Source: Rhodospirillales bacterium (GTDB taxonomy: Bacteria > Pseudomonadota > Alphaproteobacteria > Rhodospirillales_A > JACZKS01). From it: a stretch of DNA of 29,911 nt. The position numbers were made by a program, and so were the translations under genes. The stretch lies in contig JABGRG010000046.1 in assembly GCA_018648445.1 (NCBI GenBank), forward strand, positions 1 through 29,911, in the 5' to 3' direction. This document shows, in pieces, positions 1 to 7,469 of this stretch. How positions within the stretch are numbered: the stretch's first letter is position 1; the number at the start of each line of letters is the position of its first letter. Under the pieces are notes generated by a model. That model was not told where the DNA came from. It did not search any database and saw only the letters and a program-made list of their open reading frames with translations.

Positions 1-1053
1 ACCCTCCGTTACGCAATTAACTCAATCTGTTCCATAGGCGCTGACGTCACACACTACACGCTGAAGTTCGCGGTGTTCCATAGCCTGTTCAACGTTATTG
101 GCGTAGCTCTGATGACACCCTTCATCTCGCGTCTGGTGACTTTCCTCGAACGGCTTTTTCCCGAGCACATACCCGCCGTTTCGGAGCCCCATTTCCTGAA
201 CGAGGCCGCAATGACATTGCCAAATTTGGCTTTGCGGGCCGTCGTTCTGGAAGCGGGGCACCTATACGACAACGCCTTCGACTTCATCGCTGTCGGGCTG
301 GGGCTGAGTGGCAAAAAGCTACGGGGCACTCAAAGAATCAAGGAAGTGGTCGCCGCCGCCGGACCTCCCGTCGACACCGACATCGACGATTTATACGAAC
401 GGCGAGTGAAAAGTCTGCTGGGCGCAATTTTCGAGTTTGCGACCCGGGCGCAGCCGTCGATGACGCCGGAGCAAGCACAGCTGCTTCAAAGCGTGCGAGC
501 GGCGACGCGCGACGTCTCACAAGCGGTAAAAGACGTAAAACACCTGAATAAAAATATGCGGCGCTATGCGGTTTCAGATCACGCCGAGATTCGCGCACAG
601 TACAACACCATACGCGAACGGATCGCCAGAATCCTGCGCGAGACCGAGCGCCTGCGCAACGACCTTGAGATCACCGCCAGAAAACTCAAAAAACTGCGAA
701 CGAAGATTCAGGCCGATGACATACTTGAGAACGGGACCTTGGATACTTTGGTACGTGACCGTCTTATCAGTCAAAAGAAGGCCTCCTCACTGATCAACGA
801 CAACAGCTATGCCCGCAATATCGGGCTACGATTGATCCAGGCCGGACGAACTATTTTCCGCGGAAAAGCCTATGACCTATTGCTCGAGGTCGATGCTGGT
901 ATTGAGGGCGAAGCCGACGAAACGGTGGATGACGAGGTTCGCCATAAAGAAAGCGCCCAAGCAGGAAACGGCAAACACGTTAGCGCCGATTTCGGCGGAA
1001 AGGTAGCCACCAAGAAACCCATCCCAACTGGCGCGTCGATCGGCACGGAATAA
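1..1053 (+). CDS. Na+/phosphate cotransporter family protein with PhoU-like C-terminus (5' truncated by window edge)
   Basis: The frame is open from base 1, so the start lies upstream of the window. The first ~45 visible residues hold the end of an NptA/SLC34-type transport domain, including the hydrophobic run HSLFNVIGVALMTPF that is typical of the last repeat of this family. The following ~220 residues are helical and charged, with E/R/K-rich heptads around 'RERIARILRETERLR'. This fits the PhoU-like helical domain commonly fused to these transporters. The last ~45 residues are polar and low in complexity. The protein would import phosphate with sodium across the inner membrane. It lies directly upstream of an arsenic operon, which is notable because arsenate is a phosphate analogue, but a 258-nt gap with its own promoter separates the two. 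The family call is fairly sure; the ion specificity is inferred. Confidence 0.8.
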   Translation, partial: TLRYAINSICSIGADVTHYTLKFAVFHSLFNVIGVALMTPFISRLVTFLERLFPEHIPAVSEPHFLNEAAMTLPNLALRAVVLEAGHLYDNAFDFIAVGLGLSGKKLRGTQRIKEVVAAAGPPVDTDIDDLYERRVKSLLGAIFEFATRAQPSMTPEQAQLLQSVRAATRDVSQAVKDVKHLNKNMRRYAVSDHAEIRAQYNTIRERIARILRETERLRNDLEITARKLKKLRTKIQADDILENGTLDTLVRDRLISQKKASSLINDNSYARNIGLRLIQAGRTIFRGKAYDLLLEVDAGIEGEADETVDDEVRHKESAQAGNGKHVSADFGGKVATKKPIPTGASIGTE

Positions 1054-1250
1054 TGTCTGCCGCCAAGGGAGCAAACCACCACCATATTGCGGCCGCCATA
1101 TCCCGGAACAGATACGGGCTGATGACGTTGCCTAAGTGCTTGCGGAGCAGCCAAAACCGTACAGTATCGTGGCACCAGCCTATATCCTTGACAATTCCAA
1201 CCCAGGAGACGACCACCGAAACGCCTTGGTGGAAAGAACAGAGCTATGGG

Positions 1251-1279
1251 TTGACCGAAAGATCGTTGCATCGTATATT
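1251..1279 (+). promoter_or_regulatory. sigma70-type promoter of the arsR operon
   Basis: TTGACC at 1251-1256 and TATATT at 1274-1279 are separated by 17 nt. This is a good housekeeping promoter, placed to start transcription near 1286, about 26 nt ahead of the arsR ATG. The -10 box lies inside the left arm of the palindrome at 1271-1302, the expected layout for a promoter that bound ArsR would block. The rest of the 1054-1250 gap shows no convincing gene. Confidence 0.7.
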
Positions 1280-1302
1280 TCGTCATCCGACGAAATATAC
1301 GA
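1271..1302. promoter_or_regulatory. Candidate ArsR operator, perfect 14-bp inverted repeat
   Basis: The 14-base arms TCGTATATTTCGTC and GACGAAATATACGA are exactly complementary and separated by ATCC. The palindrome covers the -10 box and probable start site and ends 9 nt before the arsR ATG. ArsR/SmtB proteins are dimers that bind such AT-rich dyads over their own promoters and leave when arsenite binds. The symmetry is seen directly; the binding protein is inferred from position. Confidence 0.75.
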
Positions 1303-1311
1303 ATTACGGAT

Positions 1312-1734
1312 ATGATTGAACAATTCGAGATGGTGGCCAAAGCTGCGGGAGACTCCAGCCGCACCCGCATTTTGAAAATGCTGGAAGCGGACGAGCTATG
1401 CGTATGCCAGATCACGGCGGTTCTTGATCTGGCCCCGGCCACCGTTTCAAAGCACCTGTCGGTGCTCAAGTTGGCGGGTCTGGTGTTTCAGCGCAAGGAA
1501 GGACGGTGGGTTTACTACCGTCTGGCGGATCGTCCGATCAACCCCTACGCCCTGTCGATCCTAGCCTCGGTTCGCGAATTGATTTGCGAGGACGGCCAGG
1601 TGGCGGCCGACCGCGAACGTCTCCAAAAGGTCAGCGCCATCCCGCTGGACATTCTTTGTGCCAAGGGCGTGGATGGGCCAAGGAAAAATAAAACGAAATC
1701 GAAGCATGGCTCGAAGCCAAAAACAAAGAGGTAA
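1312..1734 (+). CDS. arsR: ArsR/SmtB-family arsenic-responsive repressor
   Basis: This 140-residue protein has the ArsR winged helix over about residues 5-95. The metal-site motif ELCVCQI gives C30 and C32 in the alpha-3 position used by arsenite-sensing ArsR proteins. The recognition segment reads [14 protein letters not shown] and a wing with WVYYRL follows. The family norm is about 100-120 residues. The extra length is a basic, lysine-rich tail (about residues 121-140) that may be disordered. The ATG lies 9 nt after a perfect palindrome that is the likely operator. The stop is at 1732-1734, one or a few bases before the acr3 start, so the two genes are co-transcribed. It should repress the operon until trivalent arsenic binds the cysteines. 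Confidence 0.92.
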   Translation: MIEQFEMVAKAAGDSSRTRILKMLEADELCVCQITAVLDLAPATVSKHLSVLKLAGLVFQRKEGRWVYYRLADRPINPYALSILASVRELICEDGQVAADRERLQKVSAIPLDILCAKGVDGPRKNKTKSKHGSKPKTKR

Positions 1735-1735
1735 G

Positions 1736-2932
1736 ATGATGGGAACGAATAGTGCTGCCGCAGACGCCCCCACCACCACCGAAGCCATGGGCATATTCGA
1801 GCGTTACCTGACGGTCTGGATTGCGCTGTGTATCGTCGGCGGCATTGCTTTGGGTAAGGTTGCGCCCGAGGTCGCCGTTTATCTGGATGGGTTGACGCTG
1901 AACGTCGATGGGGCGCCGGTCGTTTCCATTCCCATCGCCATCTGCCTCTTTTTCATGATGTATCCGATCATGGTGAAGATCGATTTTGCCAAGGTCGTGA
2001 GCGCGGGCAAGGCGGTGAAACCCGTGGGCCTGACGCTTTTTGTGAACTGGGCCATCAAGCCCTTCACCATGTACGCCATTTCGTTTCTGTTTCTGGGCAT
2101 CCTGTTTCGCGGCTTCATCGGCGCCGACGCCATGGATCTGGTGAAACTGCCGCTGGGCGTGGACCTGCCCGCCGGGGCTGAATACGGCGCGGGCAAGGTC
2201 ATGCTGGTCGATGGCATCAAGATGCTTGAAGTGCCGCTTTGGCGTAGTTACTTGGCGGGCTGCATCCTGCTGGGTGTCGCGCCCTGCACGGCCATGGTTC
2301 TGGTCTGGGGCTATCTGTCCAAGGGCAATGACGGCCATACCCTTGTCATGGTCGCCATCAACTCCCTGACCATGCTGGTGCTCTATGGCGTGCTGGGCGG
2401 CTTTTTGCTGGGTGTGGGCAGGCTGCCGGTGCCGTGGGAAGCCTTGCTGCTGTCCATCGCCATCTACATGGCGCTACCGCTGGTCGCGGGCTACTTCTCG
2501 CGCCAGTGGATCATCTCCGCCAAGGGCGAAACGTGGTTCAAGGAAAAGTTCCTCCACGTCCTCACCCCCATCACCATCATCGCGCTGCTCATCACGCTCG
2601 TCCTGCTGTTCTCGTTCAAAGGCGAAGTCATCACCGCCAACCCGCTCACCATCGTATGGATCGCTGTCCCCCTCTTCCTGCAAACGGTCCTCATCTTCGC
2701 GCTCGGCTACTGGCTCGCCAAAAAAATGGGCCTTTCTTACGACAACGCCGCCCCCACCGCCCTGATCGGAGCCTCCAACCACTTCGAAGTCGCCATCGCA
2801 ACATCGGTGACGCTGTTCGGGCTTTCGTCCGGCGCAGCCCTCGCCACGGTTGTCGGCGTCCTCATAGAGGTGCCGGTGATGCTGATGCTGGTGCGGGTAT
2901 GCCTGAAATCGCAAGGGTGGTTTGCAAAATAG
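1736..2932 (+). CDS. acr3: Acr3-family arsenite efflux transporter
   Basis: This is an integral membrane protein of about 398 residues with some ten hydrophobic segments. It exports arsenite (As(OH)3) using the proton motive force. The family signature [10 protein letters not shown] is present with the essential cysteine at about C184. The second conserved element, [11 protein letters not shown], carries the glutamate at about E351. The start is ATG 1736 or the adjacent ATG 1739. The Shine-Dalgarno GAGGT at 1728-1732 gives 3 or 6 nt spacing, which favours the second; longer upstream starts would run deep into arsR. A hydrophilic insert near '[16 protein letters not shown]' separates two membrane segments. 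No arsenate reductase is seen in the window, so reduction of arsenate must be encoded elsewhere. Confidence 0.93.
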   Translation: MMGTNSAAADAPTTTEAMGIFERYLTVWIALCIVGGIALGKVAPEVAVYLDGLTLNVDGAPVVSIPIAICLFFMMYPIMVKIDFAKVVSAGKAVKPVGLTLFVNWAIKPFTMYAISFLFLGILFRGFIGADAMDLVKLPLGVDLPAGAEYGAGKVMLVDGIKMLEVPLWRSYLAGCILLGVAPCTAMVLVWGYLSKGNDGHTLVMVAINSLTMLVLYGVLGGFLLGVGRLPVPWEALLLSIAIYMALPLVAGYFSRQWIISAKGETWFKEKFLHVLTPITIIALLITLVLLFSFKGEVITANPLTIVWIAVPLFLQTVLIFALGYWLAKKMGLSYDNAAPTALIGASNHFEVAIATSVTLFGLSSGAALATVVGVLIEVPVMLMLVRVCLKSQGWFAK

Positions 2933-2976
2933 CGAACGGCATTCCAACGGCAGTGAGTTTACGCGAAAGGTGCGTG

Positions 2977-4026
2977 ATGCAGAACAAAATGAACGTCTTT
3001 GAAGGCCCCGCGGCACTGAGAGATTTCCTCGATCCGGGCAAGCTTCCTTACTTGCCCCTGGTCGAGGTGCCGGCAGAGCTAAATCCTTTTGCCAGAGACA
3101 ACGTCCGCATTTTCGCAAAGCTGATGAACATGCTGCCGTTGGGCAACGTTAAAGCCGTGCCGGCTTTCAATATGATCCGGGAAAAATACAAATCCGGAGA
3201 ATTGGATGGCGTGAAAAGGATTGTCGAAAATTCATCCGGCAACACGGTTTCCGCCATGGCCATGGTCGCACGGCAATTTGGCCTTGAGACGACACAATCC
3301 TATGTCCCGGCCGAAATCTCCTGGCACAAGTTGCTCATGCTGTTGTTCTTTGGCATTGAGCCAATCGTCAATGTCGAGCCACAGAACCCCAGTGAAACGG
3401 ACCCGGAAAGCGGAATTTTCAAGGCCAAAAAGGATGGAGAAGCCGCAGACGCGCTCAATCCCGGACAGTACGACAACGAAGACAACCCCAATGCCCATGA
3501 GAAATGGACGGGGCAACAAATTTGGGAACAAACCGACGGAAAAATTAATATCTTCTGTGCGGGTCTCGGCACGACCGGAACGATGATTGGGAACTCCAGG
3601 TTTTTGAAAAGAAAAAACCCGGCAATCCGCACGGTTGGGGCCATGCGCGCACCCGATAATTATGTTCCGGGGGTGCGAACGGAAAAGCTGCTGAAGCTGG
3701 TCGGCTTCGATTGGCAAACGCATGTCGATTTTATCGAGGGGGTAAAAACGGCGGAATCCTACCGGTTGAGCATGGAAGCCAGCCGACGGGGGATTATCGT
3801 CGGCCCCAGTTCCGGCATGGCGCTGGCAGGTCTGTTTCAGCACCTGAAAGATACAAAAGAGAAAGACACATTGGATGAGGTCCGCGACGAAAAAAGCGAT
3901 GAAATCATTTGCGTTTTTCCCTGCCCGGATGGGCCGTTGCCTTATATGGACGAGTACTTCAAGTACCTCGATAGCTCGCATTTTCCGGCCATACGGAATG
4001 AAGAAGTGCTGTTGAACAAGCCGTAA
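2977..4026 (+). CDS. PLP-dependent cysteine-synthase-fold enzyme (fold type II) of unknown substrate
   Basis: This 349-residue protein belongs to the CysK/CBS-like beta family. The likely Schiff-base lysine is K59 in LGNVKAVPAFNMI, matching the SVKDR...MI element of O-acetylserine sulfhydrylase. The substrate loop is SSGNT (86-90, usually TSGNT), the phosphate cup is GLGTTGT (196-202, usually GVGTGGT), and IVGPSSGMALAG matches the C-terminal GISSG element. It departs from CysK in the residues after the lysine (AV instead of DR) and in a long acidic segment around 135-165, so CysK activity should not be assumed. The start is ATG 2977, with GAAAGG 6 nt upstream. The frame is open further upstream, but that part overlaps acr3 and is spurious. 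It lies 44 nt after acr3 and 16 nt before the M20 gene, so all probably share one transcript. Confidence 0.75.
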   Translation: MQNKMNVFEGPAALRDFLDPGKLPYLPLVEVPAELNPFARDNVRIFAKLMNMLPLGNVKAVPAFNMIREKYKSGELDGVKRIVENSSGNTVSAMAMVARQFGLETTQSYVPAEISWHKLLMLLFFGIEPIVNVEPQNPSETDPESGIFKAKKDGEAADALNPGQYDNEDNPNAHEKWTGQQIWEQTDGKINIFCAGLGTTGTMIGNSRFLKRKNPAIRTVGAMRAPDNYVPGVRTEKLLKLVGFDWQTHVDFIEGVKTAESYRLSMEASRRGIIVGPSSGMALAGLFQHLKDTKEKDTLDEVRDEKSDEIICVFPCPDGPLPYMDEYFKYLDSSHFPAIRNEEVLLNKP

Positions 4027-4042
4027 ACCGCGAAGGTGTGCA

Positions 4043-5218
4043 ATGGTCGCGAAGCCATCCACGAATAGCATCGAGATTCTGCGCCGCCTGGTTTCGTTCG
4101 ATACCACGAGCCGGAATTCGAACCTTCCTCTGCTTGAATACGTCATGGCGTATCTGGACGAACTTGCCGTTCCGTACCGCCTGACTTTTGATGATACGGG
4201 CCGGAAAGCCAACCTGTTTGCGACGCTTGGTCCGGCCGAAGTTCCGGGTGGGTACGTACTGTCCGGCCATACGGATGTTGTGCCCGTGGACGGCCAGGAC
4301 TGGGACACGGATCCATTCACCCTGACGGAAAAGGACGGCAAGCTTTATGGCCGTGGCACCACGGACATGAAGTCGTTTGATGCCGTGGTTCTTGCGTCAT
4401 TCCCGGAGTTTCTTCGGCGCGGCCTGCACGTGCCGATCCATGTAGCCCTCTCCTATGACGAAGAGGTTGGTCTGGCCGGCGTGGGCAGTCTCATCGCTGA
4501 CATGTGTGAAAATGGGTTCACGCCCGAGGGCTGTGTCGTCGGTGAGCCGACAAATATGCGGGTCATAGCCTCGCACAAGGGAAAGCGAAGCTATCGTTGC
4601 CATGTCAGTGGACTGGAAGCTCATTCGTCGTTGGCGCCCGGCGGCGTAAACGCCGTTGAATACGCGGGCGCCATCATTGCGCGTCTTCAGGAACTGTCTC
4701 GTAAGTTCCGTACCGAAGGCCCGTTTGATGACGAGTATGACTGCTCGCATACGACCATTCACGTGGGCCTGGTTCGGGGTGGCACCGCATTGAATATCGT
4801 ACCTGCGGAATGCGTATTCGAGTTTGAGTTCCGCCACCTTCCCAATGATGATCCGGATAAAATCTTTCGGGACGTTCAAGGGTTTGTGGACACGGAACTG
4901 CTTCCGGAAATGCGGGCGGTCTATCCCGGCGCGACCATTACATTCGAGCCCATGGCCGTGATCCCGTCGCTTGACACTCCCGAGGATGCGCCGGTCACTC
5001 AATTGGCAAAAGCCATTACCGGCGAAAACCACGTGCGGAAGGTCTCTTACAATTGCGAGGCCTGTCTGTTCCATGGCGCCGGCGTGCCGACCATTATCTG
5101 CGGTCCGGGAAATATCGATCAGGCCCACAAACCCAACGAATCTATTGATATTGAGCAGATCGCGAAATGCGAAGACTTTATGAACGGTCTTATGGATCGG
5201 GTCTGCGCCGATAACTGA
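4043..5218 (+). CDS. M20-family deacylase, acetylornithine deacetylase (ArgE)-like
   Basis: This 391-residue protein has all the metal-site elements of peptidase family M20A. SGHTDVVPVDG supplies H76 and D78, GTTDMK supplies the bridging D108, DEEVG supplies the general base E140 and E141, and DQAHKPNE near the end supplies H362. GEPT follows at about 171. The ArgE-type spacing and C-terminal box favour N-acyl amino acid hydrolysis, with N-acetylornithine to ornithine as the textbook reaction. The GAAGGTG ribosome site is 5 nt before the ATG. The gene follows the PLP enzyme by 16 nt and is last before a strong terminator. In this setting its substrate may be another N-acyl amino acid, for example a thiol or arsenic-related one. 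That is inference only. Confidence 0.82.
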   Translation: MVAKPSTNSIEILRRLVSFDTTSRNSNLPLLEYVMAYLDELAVPYRLTFDDTGRKANLFATLGPAEVPGGYVLSGHTDVVPVDGQDWDTDPFTLTEKDGKLYGRGTTDMKSFDAVVLASFPEFLRRGLHVPIHVALSYDEEVGLAGVGSLIADMCENGFTPEGCVVGEPTNMRVIASHKGKRSYRCHVSGLEAHSSLAPGGVNAVEYAGAIIARLQELSRKFRTEGPFDDEYDCSHTTIHVGLVRGGTALNIVPAECVFEFEFRHLPNDDPDKIFRDVQGFVDTELLPEMRAVYPGATITFEPMAVIPSLDTPEDAPVTQLAKAITGENHVRKVSYNCEACLFHGAGVPTIICGPGNIDQAHKPNESIDIEQIAKCEDFMNGLMDRVCADN

Positions 5219-5328
5219 GTGTGATCCGCCGCTATGGTTCCAATTTCACTATGGACAACCGGTCACGGGTTAAATTTCATTCGTGACGGAGCGGCCTATT
5301 CCGGACACAGTGCGGATACAAACGCAAG

Positions 5329-5357
5329 AAGGCCCGGTCTGTGACCGGGCCTTTTTT
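5329..5357 (+). terminator. Rho-independent terminator of the arsR-acr3-PLP-M20 unit
   Basis: The stem GGCCCGGTC (5331-5339) pairs perfectly with GACCGGGCC (5343-5351) around a TGT loop. AA precedes the stem and six T follow it (5352-5357). It lies 110 nt after the M20 stop and reads in the operon direction. Nothing else gene-like is seen between 5219 and the IS end at 5582. Confidence 0.88.
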
Positions 5358-5581
5358 GTAGTGCGTTGTTTTACTTGTTGTTTTGGTTGCGGGGGCACGA
5401 TCTCTACCATTTCGTACTCCCGTTTCGGCATTCATCCCAAGCCTAGGCTATTTGGTTTCTGGGGCACGCACCCAATGAGAATTGACTCTGCGGGTTTCGA
5501 TCTAAGTAGTCCAAAACTGGCCGTTTCTGGGAATCAAGCGAAACAAATGGCAAGCGATCAGCGCATCGACAATACCGGTGG

Positions 5582-5597
5582 GGCATTGTCACGTTAA
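5582..5597 (+). repeat. Left terminal inverted repeat of the IS6 element
   Basis: This 16-base sequence, GGCATTGTCACGTTAA, is exactly complementary to 6370-6385. The next inner base pair (5598/6369) and the next outer pair (5581/6386) do not match, so the repeat ends are well defined. Confidence 0.9.
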
Positions 5598-5638
5598 CAG
5601 GCTGGTGTCGGGAGGCTGTACCAAAGAAGCATCTCGGG

Positions 5639-6378
5639 ATGCAGCACATTTCCTGCAAACGCCACCGTTTTTCGCCCGAAGTTATCCGCCATGCTGTGTG
5701 GCTGTACGCTAGGATCACTTTGAGCTATCGAGACGTTGAGGATTTACTCGCAGAACACGGTCTCGATATTTCCTATGAACCTGTCAGGCGTTGGTTCCGG
5801 ACATTTGGGGTGCCAATTGCCCGCAATATGCGACAAACGCGACCGATGCCCAGCGACCATTGGCATCTTGACGAAATGGCGATCGTGATCCGTGGCAAAC
5901 GGTATTGGCTGTGGCGCGCCGTAGACAATGAGGGCGAGGTTCTCGACTTTCTCGTTCAACCGAAACGTAATGCCAAAACGGCATTGAAGTTGATGCGTAA
6001 ACCCTTAAGGAAACAGGCTGGGCACCGACCCGGATCGTGACTGATAAATTCTGGTCCTATCCTGTCGCTTTTCAAACTCTCGGTCTGACGGCTGAGCACA
6101 TCGATCATAAGCGTGCGAACAATCGTGCTGAAAACTCACATCAGCCAGTGCGACGAAGAGAGCGGAAACAGCAGCGCTTCAAATCACCGGGCTCTGCGCA
6201 ACGCTTCCTGAATTTCCACTCTTCGGTCTACAACACCTTTTACATCCAGCGTCATTTACTCAGCAGATCCACGTTCAAGCAACTTCGAACCGATGCATTC
6301 AACGCATGGGAAAGTGCGAGCGCGGCAAGCAGAAAGGGCTGGGATACCGTGCTTTGTGGCCGCCTCCGATTAACGTGA
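5639..6378 (+). pseudogene. IS6-family DDE transposase, frameshifted
   Basis: The N-terminal half (5639-6040) carries the IS6 helix-turn-helix (LSYRDVEDLLAEHG ... EPVRRWF) and the first catalytic aspartate in WHLDE. The C-terminal half (6037-6378) carries the second aspartate in VTDK and the glutamate in NNRAENSH, followed by the usual K/R-rich run and FLNFHSSVYN. The frame changes by one base near 6016. Adding one G to the short G run there (cag-g) restores KQGWAPTRIVTDK, the expected family text. A single-base deletion is therefore the simplest explanation, and the catalytic triad is split over two frames. The joined product would have the normal length of about 240 residues. Programmed frameshifting is not usual in IS6, so this is called a pseudogene. 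Confidence 0.88.
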
Positions 6379-6385
6379 CAATGCC
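6370..6385 (-). repeat. Right terminal inverted repeat of the IS6 element
   Basis: This 16-base sequence is exactly complementary to the left end at 5582-5597. It begins within the last codons of the transposase remnant, as is common in compact IS6 elements. Confidence 0.9.
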
Positions 6386-6421
6386 GACAAAGCCCTGACA
6401 ACGCCCGTATGGGACGAAATC

Positions 6422-7414
6422 TCACAACACGGCCTGCACCTTTAGCTTTTTCGCCCCGGTCTCTCCCAAAAGAAATCGGGGTATTTCCGCAAGAGGCACA
6501 GAATGGGAAACGAGCCGTTCAATATCAGCGCCGACGAGTTTAATAACGTCCAGAGCTTCCGATATATTGTTATTGAGAGAGTGCGAACCGGCGATCTTGA
6601 GCTGCCGGCGGAAGACCTCGAATGGTGAAATTTCCATTCGGAAGTCGGGAGGACAAACCCCGAAAAACAGAACCGTGCCCCCGATGTCTAGGTAATGGAC
6701 CAATCCCGCTGCGACGTCTGGAACACCCGTCGCGTCCACGGCGAGATCGACGCCACCTTTACGCGCAGCCAAGCTATCCGATCCTGCGGCAAGGGCCGAG
6801 AACCCTAGACTTTCAACGAGTTCGAGCCGACTCTCTTCAATATCGACGAGGGATATTTCTTGCACATTGTGGGCGCGCAACGCCATGGCCATCAGGATCC
6901 CAATAGGCCCAGCGCCGAAGATAATCGCTTCGTCCACACCTTCGGTGCCGACGGTCTCAACACCGTTCAGGACACAGCCCATGGGTTCAGCAAAAGCGGC
7001 AACATCATATGGCATGTCCCCGATGGACACGAGGCTTGACGTCGCAACGGTACTGAATTCAGCAAATCCGCCATTGACCGTAACCCCGTATGCGCCCAAG
7101 GACTCGCATAGATTGATCTGACCCTTTCGGCAGGGCCGACAAGTGCCGCACCCGATATTCGGGTCGATCACTACCCGGTCGCCCGATTTCATATTCGTGA
7201 CCCCGACCCCGACAGATTCCACGACGCCCGCATACTCGTGCCCCGGAACGATGGGGAAGTCCGAATTGCCGTACCGGCCGTGCAGTATGTCGATATCAGT
7301 GTGGCAGATCCCACTGGCTTTTGTGCGCACCAGGGCTTCACCCGGGCCGGGTTCGCGGGCATCGATTTGCCGGACGGAAGCTTCGCCAAGAGCATCATAG
7401 ACGACTGCTTGCAT
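6422..7414 (-). CDS. Zinc-dependent medium-chain polyol dehydrogenase (MDR, PF08240/PF00107), D-altritol/sorbitol-type
   Basis: This 330-residue protein oxidises a sugar alcohol to a ketose with NAD(P)+. Catalytic zinc ligands are C37 (GICHTD), H59/E60 (GHEYAG) and E143 (AEPMGCV). The structural zinc site is C89, C92, C95 and C103. The dinucleotide fold is marked by GAGPIG at 167-172. It is the last gene of the leftward polyol operon. A ribosome site AAAGGAG lies 5 nt before the ATG, and the gap after the mannitol dehydrogenase gene is 55 nt. A PF00107 dehydrogenase in the Agrobacterium altritol locus oxidises D-altritol to D-tagatose. The kinase and PF08013 gene nearby make the same role plausible here, but the substrate cannot be read from sequence. 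Confidence 0.85.
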   Translation of the reverse strand: MQAVVYDALGEASVRQIDAREPGPGEALVRTKASGICHTDIDILHGRYGNSDFPIVPGHEYAGVVESVGVGVTNMKSGDRVVIDPNIGCGTCRPCRKGQINLCESLGAYGVTVNGGFAEFSTVATSSLVSIGDMPYDVAAFAEPMGCVLNGVETVGTEGVDEAIIFGAGPIGILMAMALRAHNVQEISLVDIEESRLELVESLGFSALAAGSDSLAARKGGVDLAVDATGVPDVAAGLVHYLDIGGTVLFFGVCPPDFRMEISPFEVFRRQLKIAGSHSLNNNISEALDVIKLVGADIERLVSHSVPLAEIPRFLLGETGAKKLKVQAVL

Positions 7415-7469
7415 AACATGTTCTCCTTTGTGTCTGTTTGCGGAGCGGGCAAGCGTTTCCGATTGTCGA

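Larger units (their letters stand above)
5582..6385 (+). mobile_element. IS6-family insertion sequence, 804 bp, with inactivated transposase
   Basis: The element is bounded by perfect 16-bp inverted repeats, GGCATTGTCACGTTAA at 5582-5597 and its complement at 6370-6385. The GGCA-TTGT start is typical of IS6 elements such as IS26, as is the length of about 800 bp. It holds one transposase frame that is now split. The flanking octamers (ACCGGTGG on the left, GACAAAGC on the right) do not match, so the usual 8-bp target duplication is absent. It sits between the arsenic block and the 3' end of the polyol operon, 36 nt beyond the last polyol gene. Confidence 0.9.

Noticed and set aside
1053..1319. 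88-residue plus-strand frame between the phosphate transporter and arsR
   Set aside because: It overlaps the arsR promoter and operator, has no ribosome site and its composition is not protein-like.
2434..2976. Upstream extension of the PLP-enzyme frame
   Set aside because: It lies over acr3 in another frame and is rich in R, H and P, typical of a shadow frame. ATG 2977 has a good ribosome site.
5283..5597. 104-residue frame across the terminator and the left IS end
   Set aside because: It runs through the terminator hairpin and into the IS end, and resembles no protein family.
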